Positions 8,367 to 18,375 are shown, counted from the stretch's first letter. The stretch: DNA of 33,571 nucleotides from Flammeovirgaceae bacterium UBA2338 (GCA_002344795.1 DDUM01000082.1:1-33571); one strand, 5' to 3'. Made by a program: numbers and translations. The notes: generated from the sequence alone by a model not told the origin.

Positions 8367-8807
8367 ATTATTCCACTTATCTCCTTAAGAATAAACAATT
8401 AATAAGAGGATAGCCAATTGGATTAGTATATTATATAATCGTAACTGTCTCATTCATTGGATGTACACACTCTAATGCTAGTGTTTTACTTAATCAACTA
8501 CTCTTTTTTCTCAGTTTTTATCCAGGTTTTATTTCAGTCAAACAATTGAGTAAAACTTACATTGAGTAATTTACAGGATGCTCCTAATGCTCTAAAAACG
8601 AAGGTTTCCATTGTAAAAAATTGATTTATCCTATAAAACATTTCATGTAAGGTTTCTTGGTATAACCCATTAATAGCGTACTGTTCTCAGTAATAATTTT
8701 ACGACCTTAAAGAGGTAAACCAAAGTATTGATAAATCCTGCTAGCGGGGCTAGTACAATGAAACATTGGGCTGACTTCTGGCAATAAAATGGGAGATAAA
8801 TTCTTAA
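8367..8807. other. 441-base divergent intergenic region
   Basis: This AT-rich spacer separates the minus-strand acyl-CoA synthetase and the plus-strand giant surface protein, so it must hold both promoters. No convincing small gene is seen. No perfect TAnnTTTG box was found; the nearest is TTG (8553-8580 region) about 18 bases before TAATTTAC, which is weak. A CTAGC-GGG-GCTAG dyad lies at 8741-8753, about 55 bases before the giant gene. Confidence 0.5.
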
Positions 8808-11800
8808 ATGATGAGTATTTGTAATCGGTTCGCAGGGTTGGTTCTTCTGGTAGTTCTCCCGGCCTTTTCAGCATTATCACAAACAGCTACTTGGGTAGGG
8901 GCAATAGATGATAAGTGGAGAACAGCCGGGAATTGGAGTCCCGTAGGAGTGCCTGATGAAAATACAGACGTTATTATCAATTTCATTCCAGGTAATAACC
9001 AATGCACACTTAAAAGAACTGCCGGAGTAGGAAGATGTAAATCATTAACCATTGGAACCGGTGCATTTGCCACAGAATTTACTGAAGATGACGGGTTATT
9101 TGTTTACGGTAATTTGACAATAGGAGCCAATGGTACCTTTACCGATGATGGTGGGATCCTGAGAGTAGAAGGAAACTGGATTAACAATGGTGTATATTCC
9201 ATTGGCAGTACTAATCGAAGAGTAGATTTCATTGGATCTAATCAAACCATTGGTGGATCATCTGTAACTGATTTTGGCAGGTTATATATCAATTCGGGAA
9301 GTACTATCACACTTGCACAAAATGTAATAGTATCCAGATTAGTTGAACTCTCCGGTACGTTGGATCCCACACCCAGCTTCTTTATGACAGTGGGAACAAA
9401 TGATATTAACATCAGGTCAGGAGGTGAACTTCGGGTGAAAGCTGCCACCTATGCTGGAAACTACTCAGCTGGAAGTGCCAACAGTGCCTCCAATACAGCT
9501 GTAATCAATTACGCATCAACAACAGTAAATCAAACCATTGACCCATCGGAAACCTATGACATCCTGAAGGTCAGTGGAGGTATGACCAAAAACTTAAGTG
9601 CCAACACCACAATTACAAGAGATCTGTTAATTGAGGGTGGGACTTTAGATCTGCAGACCTTCACAGCAAACCGAAGTTCAGGTGGTGGTAGTCTTACTAT
9701 GGCTGCAGGAACTACACTTAGAATTGGTGGAACGAATACATTCCCCTCAAACTACAGTTCAATATTATTAGCGACAACGAGCACCGTAGAATACAAAGGT
9801 GCAAACCAAACCGTCCAGGCGTTGAGCTACGGAAACCTGATACTGAGTGCTACAGGTACAGCTACGAAAACAATGCCAGGGGCCGCATTTACGGTAGCAG
9901 GAAACCTTACCAGTTCCACATCCGCTGGTACATTATCGTATACGGCAGCAAATAATATCACGGTCGGAGGTAACATTAACATTGGCGCGTCAACAGTGTT
10001 CACGAGTACAGCATTCTCACATTCATTTGGAGGAAACTGGGTTAACAATGGGACCTATAATGGATGTGGTAGTACCGTGACATCCAGTGGTGCTGGAGTA
10101 ATCTGGAGTGGGGCATCCACAGCCATCAACAATTTTGGCAATGTGGTTATAGCAGGAAATGGAACCTTGGTCAATGCCAACGTATCTCTTTCTCTATGTG
10201 GAAATTTTTCAACTTCAGGTGGGGGAACATTTATACACACAACTGGTGGCACCGGAACATTTACAATGACAGGCACATCCAAAACTATTTCTGGATCCAA
10301 TATAGTTTTGGATGATCTCATTGTTGCAGGAGGTGGTAGTGTCAGTACGGTCAGTCCCCTTGTGATTGCTGGTAACCTTACAACTACCGGTACTTTCACA
10401 GCAACTGCAGGTACCCTGTCTTTAACCGGAGCGAGTAAGAGTGTAACTGGTGCTGGGGCACTTCAATTTTTTGCACTCAATGTTCCAGGTTCCATTACTG
10501 CCAACAAAGATTTATCTATTTCATCTAATTTTTCAATTGCTGGATCTTTCACCGCAAGTGCAGGTACTACCACATTTAATGGTACATCCACGCTTTCCGG
10601 GACAGCGAATCTATTTAATATTTCCATTCCTGCTACCCGGACACTTACTATGGGTACATCATCCATTCTGGGAATTGCCAATACAGTATCAGCCGGTGGA
10701 ACTTTTATCACCACAACAAATGTACCCAATACCGTCAATTACAATGGCACGGGTGCGCAGGCGATGGTACTCTCAACTTTCAATAACCTGATTGTTTCGA
10801 ATGGCAATACCAAGACACCACCATCAGGTTTAACAATCAGTGGCAATTTTACCATTGGCAGTGCCACCACATTCGTGGGGGGCACCTTTTCACACACACT
10901 TGGTGGAAGTTGGACAAACAGTGGGACATTTGCGGCAAATACATCTACATTCTCATTAACAGGAAGCAACGATGTCACCATGACGGGTGCTACCACCTTC
11001 AATAACCTCACTATTAACAAAGGGGTAGCCAACAATGTAACGTTGAACAATAATATATCAGCGCTTAATTTAGCCATGACTGAGGGAACAATGCTTACCG
11101 GTTCCAATACAATTACGATTACCGCTACCCGAACAGGAAATGGGATAATTATTGGTAGGGTCATACGAACTCATGCGTATAGTACAGGAGTCAATTATTC
11201 CTTTGAAGGGCCTAACAACTTTATTAATTTTTCTAATGTTGGATCAGGAATTACCTCCATCACCGTCTTGATAGAGAAAACCATAGTCGGTGGATTTCCC
11301 TCAGGCTCCCCGATTAACCGGAAGTATACTGTAACGGTGGCAGGAACTGGGTATACGGCAACAATGAGACTGCACTATGAGGAAATGGAAGTGAATGGCA
11401 ATGCTGAGGGGGCGATGACCTTGTGGACAGATCAGGGTATTGCCACCTGGGTCAATCGATTTAAGAGTAACCATGACACGGGTGCGAATTGGGTTGAGCA
11501 AACGGGGCTAACTGATATTCAAAACGGATGGACCCTCTCAGATGGACAAAACGTATTGGCTTGGTCAAGCACAGCGGTATCAGCTGTTTGGTCAAATCCT
11601 GCAAATTGGACCACCGTATCAGGAACTCCTGGGCCAACACCAACAATAAACGATATTGTATTGCTGGGTGATAGGGCAGTGCCGTTTCAGCCTACATTAA
11701 ATTCAGCTGCTCAAACAAAAGGAATCACATTTGGATCCGCATCTGCAATTACACTTACAATTGGATCAGGCGGCTCATTGACTGTACAGGGGAATATTGA

Positions 11801-14800
11801 GGGGACCTGGTCTTCTGATATGACCCACACCATAGCTGTGGGAGCGCAAACGTTAACAACTTTTAGCGATCTTGAATTAAGCAAGGGAGTTGCCAACAGA
11901 AGAATCAATGTAACGGTATCAACAGGAACGATTAACGTAAGCGGATCTTTGGTTCAATCGGGAAATGCTGATATTACTTTTACAGATGCGGGAGTTCTGA
12001 ATATTGGAGGGGACTACAATTATACTACAGGAACATTCACACCGGCCACAGGTTCTGTTAAGTACAATGGAATCAATGACCAGGTGGTGGCACCGCTTAC
12101 CTATCATCACTTGAACATCGATAAGGCTTTCGGTGTAGCCTCTACCGTTGCACTAACCTCTGTTACAGGTAATTTAATCATGGGAACCTCTGGAGGGCAG
12201 CTCGATTTAGGTGGTACGCTCAATGTAACGGGAAATGTCTTGATAGGAACGGGAGCAATTTTGAACAGTATCTCATCCCCCATTAACGTTGCAGGTAACT
12301 GGACAACAACCGGAACATTTATTCCTGGGTTGGGAACAGTCACTTTCAATGGCGGGGGTGCACAAACAGTTAACACTACCACTTTCAACGACCTAACGAT
12401 AAATAAGGCAGGAGGAACCCTCACAGTTCTCGGGAATCTTGGAATAAATGGAAACATAAGTGTTCAAGCAGGCACTGTAGATGTCTCCTCGTTCAGTGTG
12501 ACACGTTCAGTGTTGGGAGGCTCTGCTTCTCTTAACGCAGCCGGTACGGCACGTTTTGGTGGGGCGGGGTTTCAATTGATAAACTTTGCTGTCCTCGTGG
12601 CAGATCCTGCCAGTACCATTGAGTTTTATGGAGGGGCATCACGACCCATTCCTCCGGTAAGTTATGGACATTTAACCATTACTGGTGGTGGTACAATAAG
12701 TATGGTGGGCCCAACTTCCGTTCTTGGAAATCTTACTATTAATCCAGGTACGACACTACAGCTTCCAACAACCACACTTACCCTTTTAGGGAATGTTGTT
12801 AATAATGGCACATTGGATGCGACACCAGGCAGCTTAATACTAGGAGGAACAACTAAAACACTTTCAGGAAACGGGTTTACGTCAAAGGAATTGATTGTGA
12901 CCGGATCTTACACCACCTCGATCAGCAGTGGATCACTGATTATCAATAACAATTTTGATGTGCTTGCAGGTGCGAGTTTTGATGTTGGATCTACCACTGC
13001 TACAGTACATGGAAACCTGACTAACTCCGGGACGCTGACACTTAATGGTATTGCCACCTTTTCTGGATTACAAGCACAGACCATACAACTAAATTCACCA
13101 GTAACATCGGGGCCATCGGGCGTGGTAAATTTTAATGGTACTGTCGCACCCATATTTAATAGTACGGCTTCGCCTACGTTGGCAACTGTTAATATTAATA
13201 ATACCGCATCAATCAACCCTTCACAGCCCTGGACAGTAGCAGTACTTATGAATGTGGCAGCTGGTGCAACATGGAATGGTGGTGCTTTGGATCATAATAT
13301 AAATGGAAGTTTTACCAATAACGGTACTGTCACCAGTGATGCTACCATCACCTTTGGAGCCACCGGACCACCTGCCGTTACGATAAATCTTGGTAACAAC
13401 TTTGTTACCACCGGCAATGTTGTCTTTGGTGGTACTGCTGCTATTACCCTGGTTGACAACACACCCAATTTTGCGTCAGTCAGGATAACCAACACCAATG
13501 CAGTAGGAGTTACTGCTGCAACCAATTGGATGGTTTCGCAGGATTTGTTCATTGGATTAGGTGCAGAGCTTAAAGGCGGCACCGGCTTGACACACAGGAT
13601 TTCAGGTGAGTGGACCAATAATGGAACCTTCACTGGAGGAACTTCAACGGTAATTTTCGACAGCAACTCGGGTTTGGATGAATTAAAAGGGGGTGGAACA
13701 AACAACTTTTATAATCTCACCTTCGATGCTGGAGCAGATATGGCGGTCACTACCGACATTGCCATTTCCCAACATTTCACCAACGATGCAGCAGCGCTTG
13801 ACTTGCTAAACAGCGAGGTCACTTTCAGCGGTTCAACCCTTTCTATACTCGGTGGAGCATCTCAAACAGTATTTGAAGAGATTGTCGTTAACAAATCAGC
13901 AACAGGAGTGAGGATGGATAACAATGTCAATGTTGGTTTCCTGCTAACGTTAACTGATGGCGAGTTAAATCTTAATGGAAATACTTTATTGATTACAGAT
14001 CCTGCACCAGGTTCTATCGTCCGAACAAATGGTTATATATTAAGTGAAAATACTACATACAACAGTGTTTTAAGTTGGGTAATCGGTACCGATGCCAACC
14101 CGCATGTATTTCCATTCGGCACGTCAGCAGCAACTTATATTCCAGTGACATTTGATCTCTCAACGGGAGATGCCGGAACTGTTTCGTTGGCCACCTATCC
14201 AACAGCAGCAAATAATTCACCATTGCCACCCGGAGTTGCTCACGTACGGGACGCTTTGGGTGCAGACAACAGTGCCAACACAGTTGACAGGTTTTGGTCC
14301 ATCAGCCTGGCAGGAGAAACTACGCCCAATGCTGATATTACACTTAGTGCAACTGCGGCAGAAGTTGGAACAATCACTACGCTGTTAGGTCAGCGATGGA
14401 ATGGTACTTTCTGGGACACACCATTACCGGCACAAATAAGTGGTGCTACCACAGTGACGGTACCTGGTGTTACTACTTTTTCCACATGGGCGATTTCTGG
14501 CAACAACGTACCACTGCCCATAACACTGGTGAGCTTGAAGGCACAACAAATAGGCAATCGAGTTTCGCTTGACTGGATAACAGCCTCAGAAATTAACAAC
14601 GACTATTTTGAAATTGAAAAATCCATAGATGGAACAGAATTCTTTGCTATTGGTAAAGTAAACGGTGCCATTAATTCTACCGAAATCCGTACGTACACTT
14701 TTTCAGATACTGAAATCAACCAGGGAATGTTTTTCTACCGACTCAAACAAGTTGACCTGGATAAACAATTTACTTATAGCCCAATAGTTTCAGTGAGGGT

Positions 14801-15074
14801 AGGTGAAGTCGTTACGTCAAACATATCGTTTAGTGTTTACCCTAATCCAACAACAGAAACATTGTTTATAACCCATGAGGGCTTAGCTGAAGGCAGGATC
14901 ATGATCTCCCTATTGGATGGATCCGGAAGGCTCATTTCAAGAAGTGAAAGATGGGTGGAAATGAATGATGGGCCACTTGAATTAGATGTCAGAGACATGA
15001 AACCCGGATACTATGTAATTCAGGCAATTGCCGATGGCAAGTCTACATCCTTCAGGATATTAAAGTCGAAATAA
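8808..15074 (+). CDS. Giant T9SS-exported beta-repeat surface protein
   Basis: A 2088-residue secreted protein. Residues 1-25 are a signal peptide (VLPAFSALSQ). Most of the rest is Gly/Thr/Asn/Ser-rich beta-repeat of the type G-N-W-x-N-N-G-T-F, x-V-x-F-x-G, F-x-N-L-x-I, predicted to fold as a long parallel beta-helix or filament. About residues 1747-1900 form a Bacteroidota T9SS-associated module, 1905-2000 an FN3-like domain (PITLVSLKAQQIG, WITASEINNDYFEIEKS), and 2010-2088 a type A sorting domain (VYPNPTTETLFI ... GYYVIQAIADGKS). T9SS cargo with this end is carried across the outer membrane and is usually fixed to the surface or released. Adhesion, matrix or gliding roles are possible; no enzymatic motif was seen. 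Internal halves appear duplicated. Confidence 0.9.
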   Translation: MMSICNRFAGLVLLVVLPAFSALSQTATWVGAIDDKWRTAGNWSPVGVPDENTDVIINFIPGNNQCTLKRTAGVGRCKSLTIGTGAFATEFTEDDGLFVYGNLTIGANGTFTDDGGILRVEGNWINNGVYSIGSTNRRVDFIGSNQTIGGSSVTDFGRLYINSGSTITLAQNVIVSRLVELSGTLDPTPSFFMTVGTNDINIRSGGELRVKAATYAGNYSAGSANSASNTAVINYASTTVNQTIDPSETYDILKVSGGMTKNLSANTTITRDLLIEGGTLDLQTFTANRSSGGGSLTMAAGTTLRIGGTNTFPSNYSSILLATTSTVEYKGANQTVQALSYGNLILSATGTATKTMPGAAFTVAGNLTSSTSAGTLSYTAANNITVGGNINIGASTVFTSTAFSHSFGGNWVNNGTYNGCGSTVTSSGAGVIWSGASTAINNFGNVVIAGNGTLVNANVSLSLCGNFSTSGGGTFIHTTGGTGTFTMTGTSKTISGSNIVLDDLIVAGGGSVSTVSPLVIAGNLTTTGTFTATAGTLSLTGASKSVTGAGALQFFALNVPGSITANKDLSISSNFSIAGSFTASAGTTTFNGTSTLSGTANLFNISIPATRTLTMGTSSILGIANTVSAGGTFITTTNVPNTVNYNGTGAQAMVLSTFNNLIVSNGNTKTPPSGLTISGNFTIGSATTFVGGTFSHTLGGSWTNSGTFAANTSTFSLTGSNDVTMTGATTFNNLTINKGVANNVTLNNNISALNLAMTEGTMLTGSNTITITATRTGNGIIIGRVIRTHAYSTGVNYSFEGPNNFINFSNVGSGITSITVLIEKTIVGGFPSGSPINRKYTVTVAGTGYTATMRLHYEEMEVNGNAEGAMTLWTDQGIATWVNRFKSNHDTGANWVEQTGLTDIQNGWTLSDGQNVLAWSSTAVSAVWSNPANWTTVSGTPGPTPTINDIVLLGDRAVPFQPTLNSAAQTKGITFGSASAITLTIGSGGSLTVQGNIEGTWSSDMTHTIAVGAQTLTTFSDLELSKGVANRRINVTVSTGTINVSGSLVQSGNADITFTDAGVLNIGGDYNYTTGTFTPATGSVKYNGINDQVVAPLTYHHLNIDKAFGVASTVALTSVTGNLIMGTSGGQLDLGGTLNVTGNVLIGTGAILNSISSPINVAGNWTTTGTFIPGLGTVTFNGGGAQTVNTTTFNDLTINKAGGTLTVLGNLGINGNISVQAGTVDVSSFSVTRSVLGGSASLNAAGTARFGGAGFQLINFAVLVADPASTIEFYGGASRPIPPVSYGHLTITGGGTISMVGPTSVLGNLTINPGTTLQLPTTTLTLLGNVVNNGTLDATPGSLILGGTTKTLSGNGFTSKELIVTGSYTTSISSGSLIINNNFDVLAGASFDVGSTTATVHGNLTNSGTLTLNGIATFSGLQAQTIQLNSPVTSGPSGVVNFNGTVAPIFNSTASPTLATVNINNTASINPSQPWTVAVLMNVAAGATWNGGALDHNINGSFTNNGTVTSDATITFGATGPPAVTINLGNNFVTTGNVVFGGTAAITLVDNTPNFASVRITNTNAVGVTAATNWMVSQDLFIGLGAELKGGTGLTHRISGEWTNNGTFTGGTSTVIFDSNSGLDELKGGGTNNFYNLTFDAGADMAVTTDIAISQHFTNDAAALDLLNSEVTFSGSTLSILGGASQTVFEEIVVNKSATGVRMDNNVNVGFLLTLTDGELNLNGNTLLITDPAPGSIVRTNGYILSENTTYNSVLSWVIGTDANPHVFPFGTSAATYIPVTFDLSTGDAGTVSLATYPTAANNSPLPPGVAHVRDALGADNSANTVDRFWSISLAGETTPNADITLSATAAEVGTITTLLGQRWNGTFWDTPLPAQISGATTVTVPGVTTFSTWAISGNNVPLPITLVSLKAQQIGNRVSLDWITASEINNDYFEIEKSIDGTEFFAIGKVNGAINSTEIRTYTFSDTEINQGMFFYRLKQVDLDKQFTYSPIVSVRVGEVVTSNISFSVYPNPTTETLFITHEGLAEGRIMISLLDGSGRLISRSERWVEMNDGPLELDVRDMKPGYYVIQAIADGKSTSFRILKSK

Positions 15075-15094
15075 GCAGTTAATTACTGCTTATT
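15070..15094. terminator. Hairpin spanning both convergent stop codons
   Basis: AATAAGCAG (15070-15078) and CTGCTTATT (15086-15094) form a perfect 9-bp stem with a 7-base loop. The left arm contains the TAA of the giant gene and the loop contains the stop of the minus-strand lipoprotein gene. It is symmetric and could end transcripts from both directions, but there is no long T-run. Confidence 0.5.
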
Positions 15095-15445
15095 CGAATT
15101 AACGGTTATAGTCCGTTCTTCAGACTCTTTAGCCACACGCTTAAGATTCTGGGCATATCTTTTATGCAGGTCTTTCGCCTTTTTCTGTACCATTTTATCA
15201 TGTTTCAACCCCGGCTTTGGACAATCCCATTCCTCTATTTTACTGAGTGACTTAGTCTTATACCCTGAATCTTCAAAGTAATCATGATTATTGGCCATCG
15301 CTTGTTTTCTTTTGGCCATGGCATAGCGCATCTTGTGGGCCTTGGCCTTCCTGAGTTTCACAGTTTCAGGCGTAGGGCAAAACATGGGATTGCTTTGGCA
15401 ACCCATTGCAAGGAGGGTCAATATGACAACAAGGCGTGGCAGCAT
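15083..15445 (-). CDS. Small basic lipoprotein, function unknown
   Basis: A 120-residue protein with a clear lipoprotein signal: MLPRLVVILTLLAMGC puts the lipidated Cys at residue 16. The mature part is rich in Lys and Arg (runs such as KLRKAKAHKMRYAMAKRKQ), has two further Cys (in PMFCPTP and EWDCPKPG), and looks mainly helical. The CPTPETVKLRKAKAHK-like segment is a pattern I associate with small Bacteroidota envelope proteins, but no named family is recognised. The gene converges on the giant surface protein gene with a stop-to-stop gap of only eight bases. Confidence 0.8.
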   Translation of the reverse strand: MLPRLVVILTLLAMGCQSNPMFCPTPETVKLRKAKAHKMRYAMAKRKQAMANNHDYFEDSGYKTKSLSKIEEWDCPKPGLKHDKMVQKKAKDLHKRYAQNLKRVAKESEERTITVNSNKQ

Positions 15446-15674
15446 GTTCTTTTAGTGAACGTTAATTTACTTAATTTATTTCATTTAGTAAACTGAATAA
15501 TAGATAGTTATGGGAGATACTTTTAATCAGATGATTATCTTAAAGCTTCACTTGAAGCATCGATCTGAACTGAATTTTTACTTAGAAACACCTTAATCCA
15601 TTCCCTCAGCAGGTAAAAAAATAGTAGATTCAATACTTCATTGACTCATTCACTGACCTAATTCAATTCTCTTA

Positions 15675-16145
15675 ATGAGCGCATTTAAATTTAACCTCAA
15701 CCAAAAGGAAGTAGAAGTGGATGTTGCTGATGATACTCCTTTGCTCTGGGTACTCAGGGATAATCTGGGTATGACTGGCACGAAGTTCGGATGTGGCAAG
15801 GCATTGTGCGGAGCCTGTACTGTTCATTTGGATGGTGAACCTGTTCGGTCTTGTACCTTGCCAATTTCTGCTATTGGCCAAAAGAAGATTACTACTATTG
15901 AAGGAATTGCTGAAGGAGGATTGCACCCGGTGCAACAGTCCTGGATTCAGGAAGACGTGCCTCAGTGCGGCTATTGCCAATCGGGACAAATCATGTCTGC
16001 CGTGGCCCTGTTGAATAAAAACAACAATCCGACAGACGATGATATTGATCAGGCCATGGAGGGCAACATTTGCCGTTGTGGAACCTATGTAAGGATCAGA
16101 AGAGCCATCAAACGTGCAGCGAAAGGAGGAACTCATGAAGGATAA
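15675..16145 (+). CDS. Molybdenum hydroxylase [2Fe-2S] subunit (IorA-like)
   Basis: A 156-residue small subunit of the xanthine-oxidase family, passing electrons away from the molybdenum site through two [2Fe-2S] clusters. The plant-type cluster is held by Cys40, Cys45, Cys48 and Cys60 (FGCGKALCGACTVHLDG ... RSC); the second by Cys98, Cys101, Cys133 and Cys135 (QCGYCQSGQIM ... NICRCGTY). It has no signal peptide of its own. Its last codons overlap the next gene by 11 bases, so the two are translationally coupled. No FAD-binding middle subunit is present, which fits the two-subunit isoquinoline 1-oxidoreductase type rather than xanthine dehydrogenase. Confidence 0.94.
   Translation: MSAFKFNLNQKEVEVDVADDTPLLWVLRDNLGMTGTKFGCGKALCGACTVHLDGEPVRSCTLPISAIGQKKITTIEGIAEGGLHPVQQSWIQEDVPQCGYCQSGQIMSAVALLNKNNNPTDDDIDQAMEGNICRCGTYVRIRRAIKRAAKGGTHEG
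16123..16129 (+). promoter_or_regulatory. Strong ribosome binding site deciding the IorB-like start
   Basis: AAGGAGG lies 5 bases before the ATG at 16135, inside the end of the small-subunit gene. Strong Shine-Dalgarno sites are scarce in this window. It supports the start at 16135 over the in-frame ATG at 16114. Confidence 0.75.
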
Positions 16146-18375
16146 AATATTCAAAATAGACAGGAGGACTTTCCTTAAGACAACCTCCATTAGTGCCACT
16201 GGATTGTTATTGGGTATGCAATTCAGTTGCACCAATACGTCCAAAAAATTAATGGGTGACCCAACCGCCAACTTTTCACCCAATGTGTATCTCAATATCA
16301 ATGGGTCTGGAGAGGTCACCATCATTGCACACCGATCGGAGATGGGTACAGGAATAAAAACCAGCCTTCCACTGGTACTGGCCGATGAATTGGAAGTGGA
16401 TTGGGAGAAAGTAAAAGTAGTGCAAGCTGTGGGAGACGCCAAATACGGAGATCAGAATACGGATGGTTCTTATAGCGTGCGTATGTTCTATCCCATCATG
16501 CGACAGGCGGGTGCCACTGCCCGAACTATGCTGGAGCAGGCTGCAGCCAATGAGTGGAAAATTGACGTTAAGGAATGTAAAGCAAAAAACCATGAAGTGG
16601 TCAACAGCAATGGCGATGTGTTGGGTTTTGGTTATCTGGCAGACAAGGCAGCCTTGCTTCCATTACCGGAAGCGCAAGACGTGATACTTAAATCACCTGA
16701 GGATTTTAAATTCATTGGTAAGAAAACCTCTATCGTTGACCTCGAAGATATTGTCACTGGTAAGGCTGTTTTTGGTTTGGATACAAGACTGGAAGGTGCC
16801 AAAGTAGCGCTTGTGAAAAGACCACCTGTAGCAGGAGGAAAGATAAAATCGTATAAGGGAGAGGCTGCCATGCAAATACCTGGTGTGCAAAAAGTATTTA
16901 CTTTGGAGTCGCCTGGCTTTCCTATTCCGTTAGATAGTCCCCTGGGTGGCGTGGTGGTGGTTGCAGACAACACCTGGGCAGCCATGAAAGGCCGGGATGC
17001 TCTGGAGATAATTTGGGAAAAGGGTGTAAATGGTAATTATGACTCAACTGCCTACATCGAAACCATGATGAGCAAAGCAAAAGTGAGTGGAAAGGTAAGG
17101 AGAGGGCAGGGCGATGCTACCAACGCACTGAAAGCGTCCAGCAAAAAAGTCAAGGCTGATTTTCGCGTGCATCACTTATCGCATGCACCGATGGAAACAC
17201 CCTGCGCTATGGCGCATTTCAAAGAGGGTAAGATGGAAATATGGGCACCTACGCAGGAACCTCAATGGGCGCGTTCGGCAGTGGCGGGCGCATTGAGTTT
17301 GGACGAGAAAGATGTTAGAGTCAATGTTACACTATTGGGTGGTGGTTTTGGAAGAAAATCAAAACCTGATTATGTGGTAGAAGCCGCCAGAATAGCTAAA
17401 GAAAGTGGTTTTCCTATCAAACTATTATGGACACGTGAGGATGACATTCAGCACGACTATTATCATGCAAATTGTGCGCAACACATCAGCGTGGGTATGG
17501 ATGAATCAGGGAAGGTAAATACATGGGTGCACCGCACGGTGTTTCCATCCATCGGGTCCACATCCAATGCCAAAGCCAATGAGCCTTCAGGGTCTGAGCT
17601 TTCACAAGGTGTACTGGATATGCCATACGATATTCCCAATGTATCTTGCGAAAGCAACAATGCCAATGCGCAGGTGAGGGTAGGGTGGTTGCGTTCGGTA
17701 GCCAATATCAACCATGCCTTTGCTATCGGTTGTACTTTGGATGAAGTGGCTGAAAAAAGAGGGGTAGACCCAGCTCAAAATTTACTTGATCTGTTGGGTA
17801 GCGATAGGAACATCGACATGGCATCTTACTCCAAAGATTTCTGGAACTACTCTGAAAAGCTGGAAGAGTTTCCCTGGAGCACAGCGCGTTTCAGAAATGT
17901 AATTGAAGAAGTAAAGAGGATATCGGGATGGGGAAAAGAAATGCCTGATGGAAGTACAATGGGCATAGCGGCACATCGGAGTTTTCTGAGTTACGTGGCA
18001 TGCGTAGTGGAAGTAAAAGTGGAGAATGGAAAAATAAAAATTCCCAAAGTTTACTACGCAGTCGACTGTGGCGTTGCTGTCAATCCCGAGCGGATAAAGG
18101 CACAGTTTGAAGGAGGCGCTGTATTTGGTGGCAGCATAGCACTAAAGAGTAAAATCACCCTGAAAAATGGAGCCGTGCAACAAAGCAATTTTGATGACTA
18201 TCAGGTCGCGCGCATCACAGATGCCCCCCTTGAAACGGAGGTATATATTGTACCCAGCAACGAGAAACCAACAGGAGCGGGTGAACCACCGGTGCCACCT
18301 TTTGCCCCAGCCCTCAGCAATGCCATGTATCGTATTACAGGTAAAAGGATCAGGCAGTTGCCCATTACATTATAA
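16135..18375 (+). CDS. Molybdopterin-binding aldehyde oxidase/xanthine dehydrogenase-family large subunit (IorB-like)
   Basis: A 746-residue catalytic subunit binding the molybdenum cofactor, expected to hydroxylate an N-heterocycle or oxidise an aldehyde. The start at 16135 gives a twin-arginine signal, DRRTFLKT (Arg10-Arg11), followed by a hydrophobic stretch ending MQFSC, so folded export through Tat and possibly lipidation are predicted. LLGGGFGRKS is the glycine-rich cofactor loop, and TGAGEPPVPPFAPALSNA near the C-terminus holds the Glu expected to be catalytic. The Fe-S subunit lacks a signal and probably travels attached to this one. No cofactor maturation gene lies nearby. The substrate is unknown. 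No cytochrome domain is fused, so the electron acceptor must come from elsewhere. Confidence 0.93.
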   Translation: MKDKIFKIDRRTFLKTTSISATGLLLGMQFSCTNTSKKLMGDPTANFSPNVYLNINGSGEVTIIAHRSEMGTGIKTSLPLVLADELEVDWEKVKVVQAVGDAKYGDQNTDGSYSVRMFYPIMRQAGATARTMLEQAAANEWKIDVKECKAKNHEVVNSNGDVLGFGYLADKAALLPLPEAQDVILKSPEDFKFIGKKTSIVDLEDIVTGKAVFGLDTRLEGAKVALVKRPPVAGGKIKSYKGEAAMQIPGVQKVFTLESPGFPIPLDSPLGGVVVVADNTWAAMKGRDALEIIWEKGVNGNYDSTAYIETMMSKAKVSGKVRRGQGDATNALKASSKKVKADFRVHHLSHAPMETPCAMAHFKEGKMEIWAPTQEPQWARSAVAGALSLDEKDVRVNVTLLGGGFGRKSKPDYVVEAARIAKESGFPIKLLWTREDDIQHDYYHANCAQHISVGMDESGKVNTWVHRTVFPSIGSTSNAKANEPSGSELSQGVLDMPYDIPNVSCESNNANAQVRVGWLRSVANINHAFAIGCTLDEVAEKRGVDPAQNLLDLLGSDRNIDMASYSKDFWNYSEKLEEFPWSTARFRNVIEEVKRISGWGKEMPDGSTMGIAAHRSFLSYVACVVEVKVENGKIKIPKVYYAVDCGVAVNPERIKAQFEGGAVFGGSIALKSKITLKNGAVQQSNFDDYQVARITDAPLETEVYIVPSNEKPTGAGEPPVPPFAPALSNAMYRITGKRIRQLPITL

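Noticed and set aside
8741..8753. CTAGC-GGG-GCTAG dyad as an operator
   Set aside because: Only 5-bp arms with no promoter element beside it; not distinguishable from chance, so mentioned only in the spacer entry.
9827..13705. Several 70-140 residue minus-strand frames inside the giant surface protein gene
   Set aside because: They are Pro/Val-rich reverse readings of repetitive Gly/Thr/Asn codons and have no start or spacing logic.
8808..15074. CRISPR-like or DNA tandem repeat array
   Set aside because: The repetition is at protein level with diverged codons; there are no identical DNA repeats with regular spacers.
15672..16442. 256-residue minus-strand frame across the iron-sulphur subunit gene
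   Set aside because: It spans two clearly identified plus-strand genes with intact cofactor motifs; the frame is a shadow of their codon pattern.
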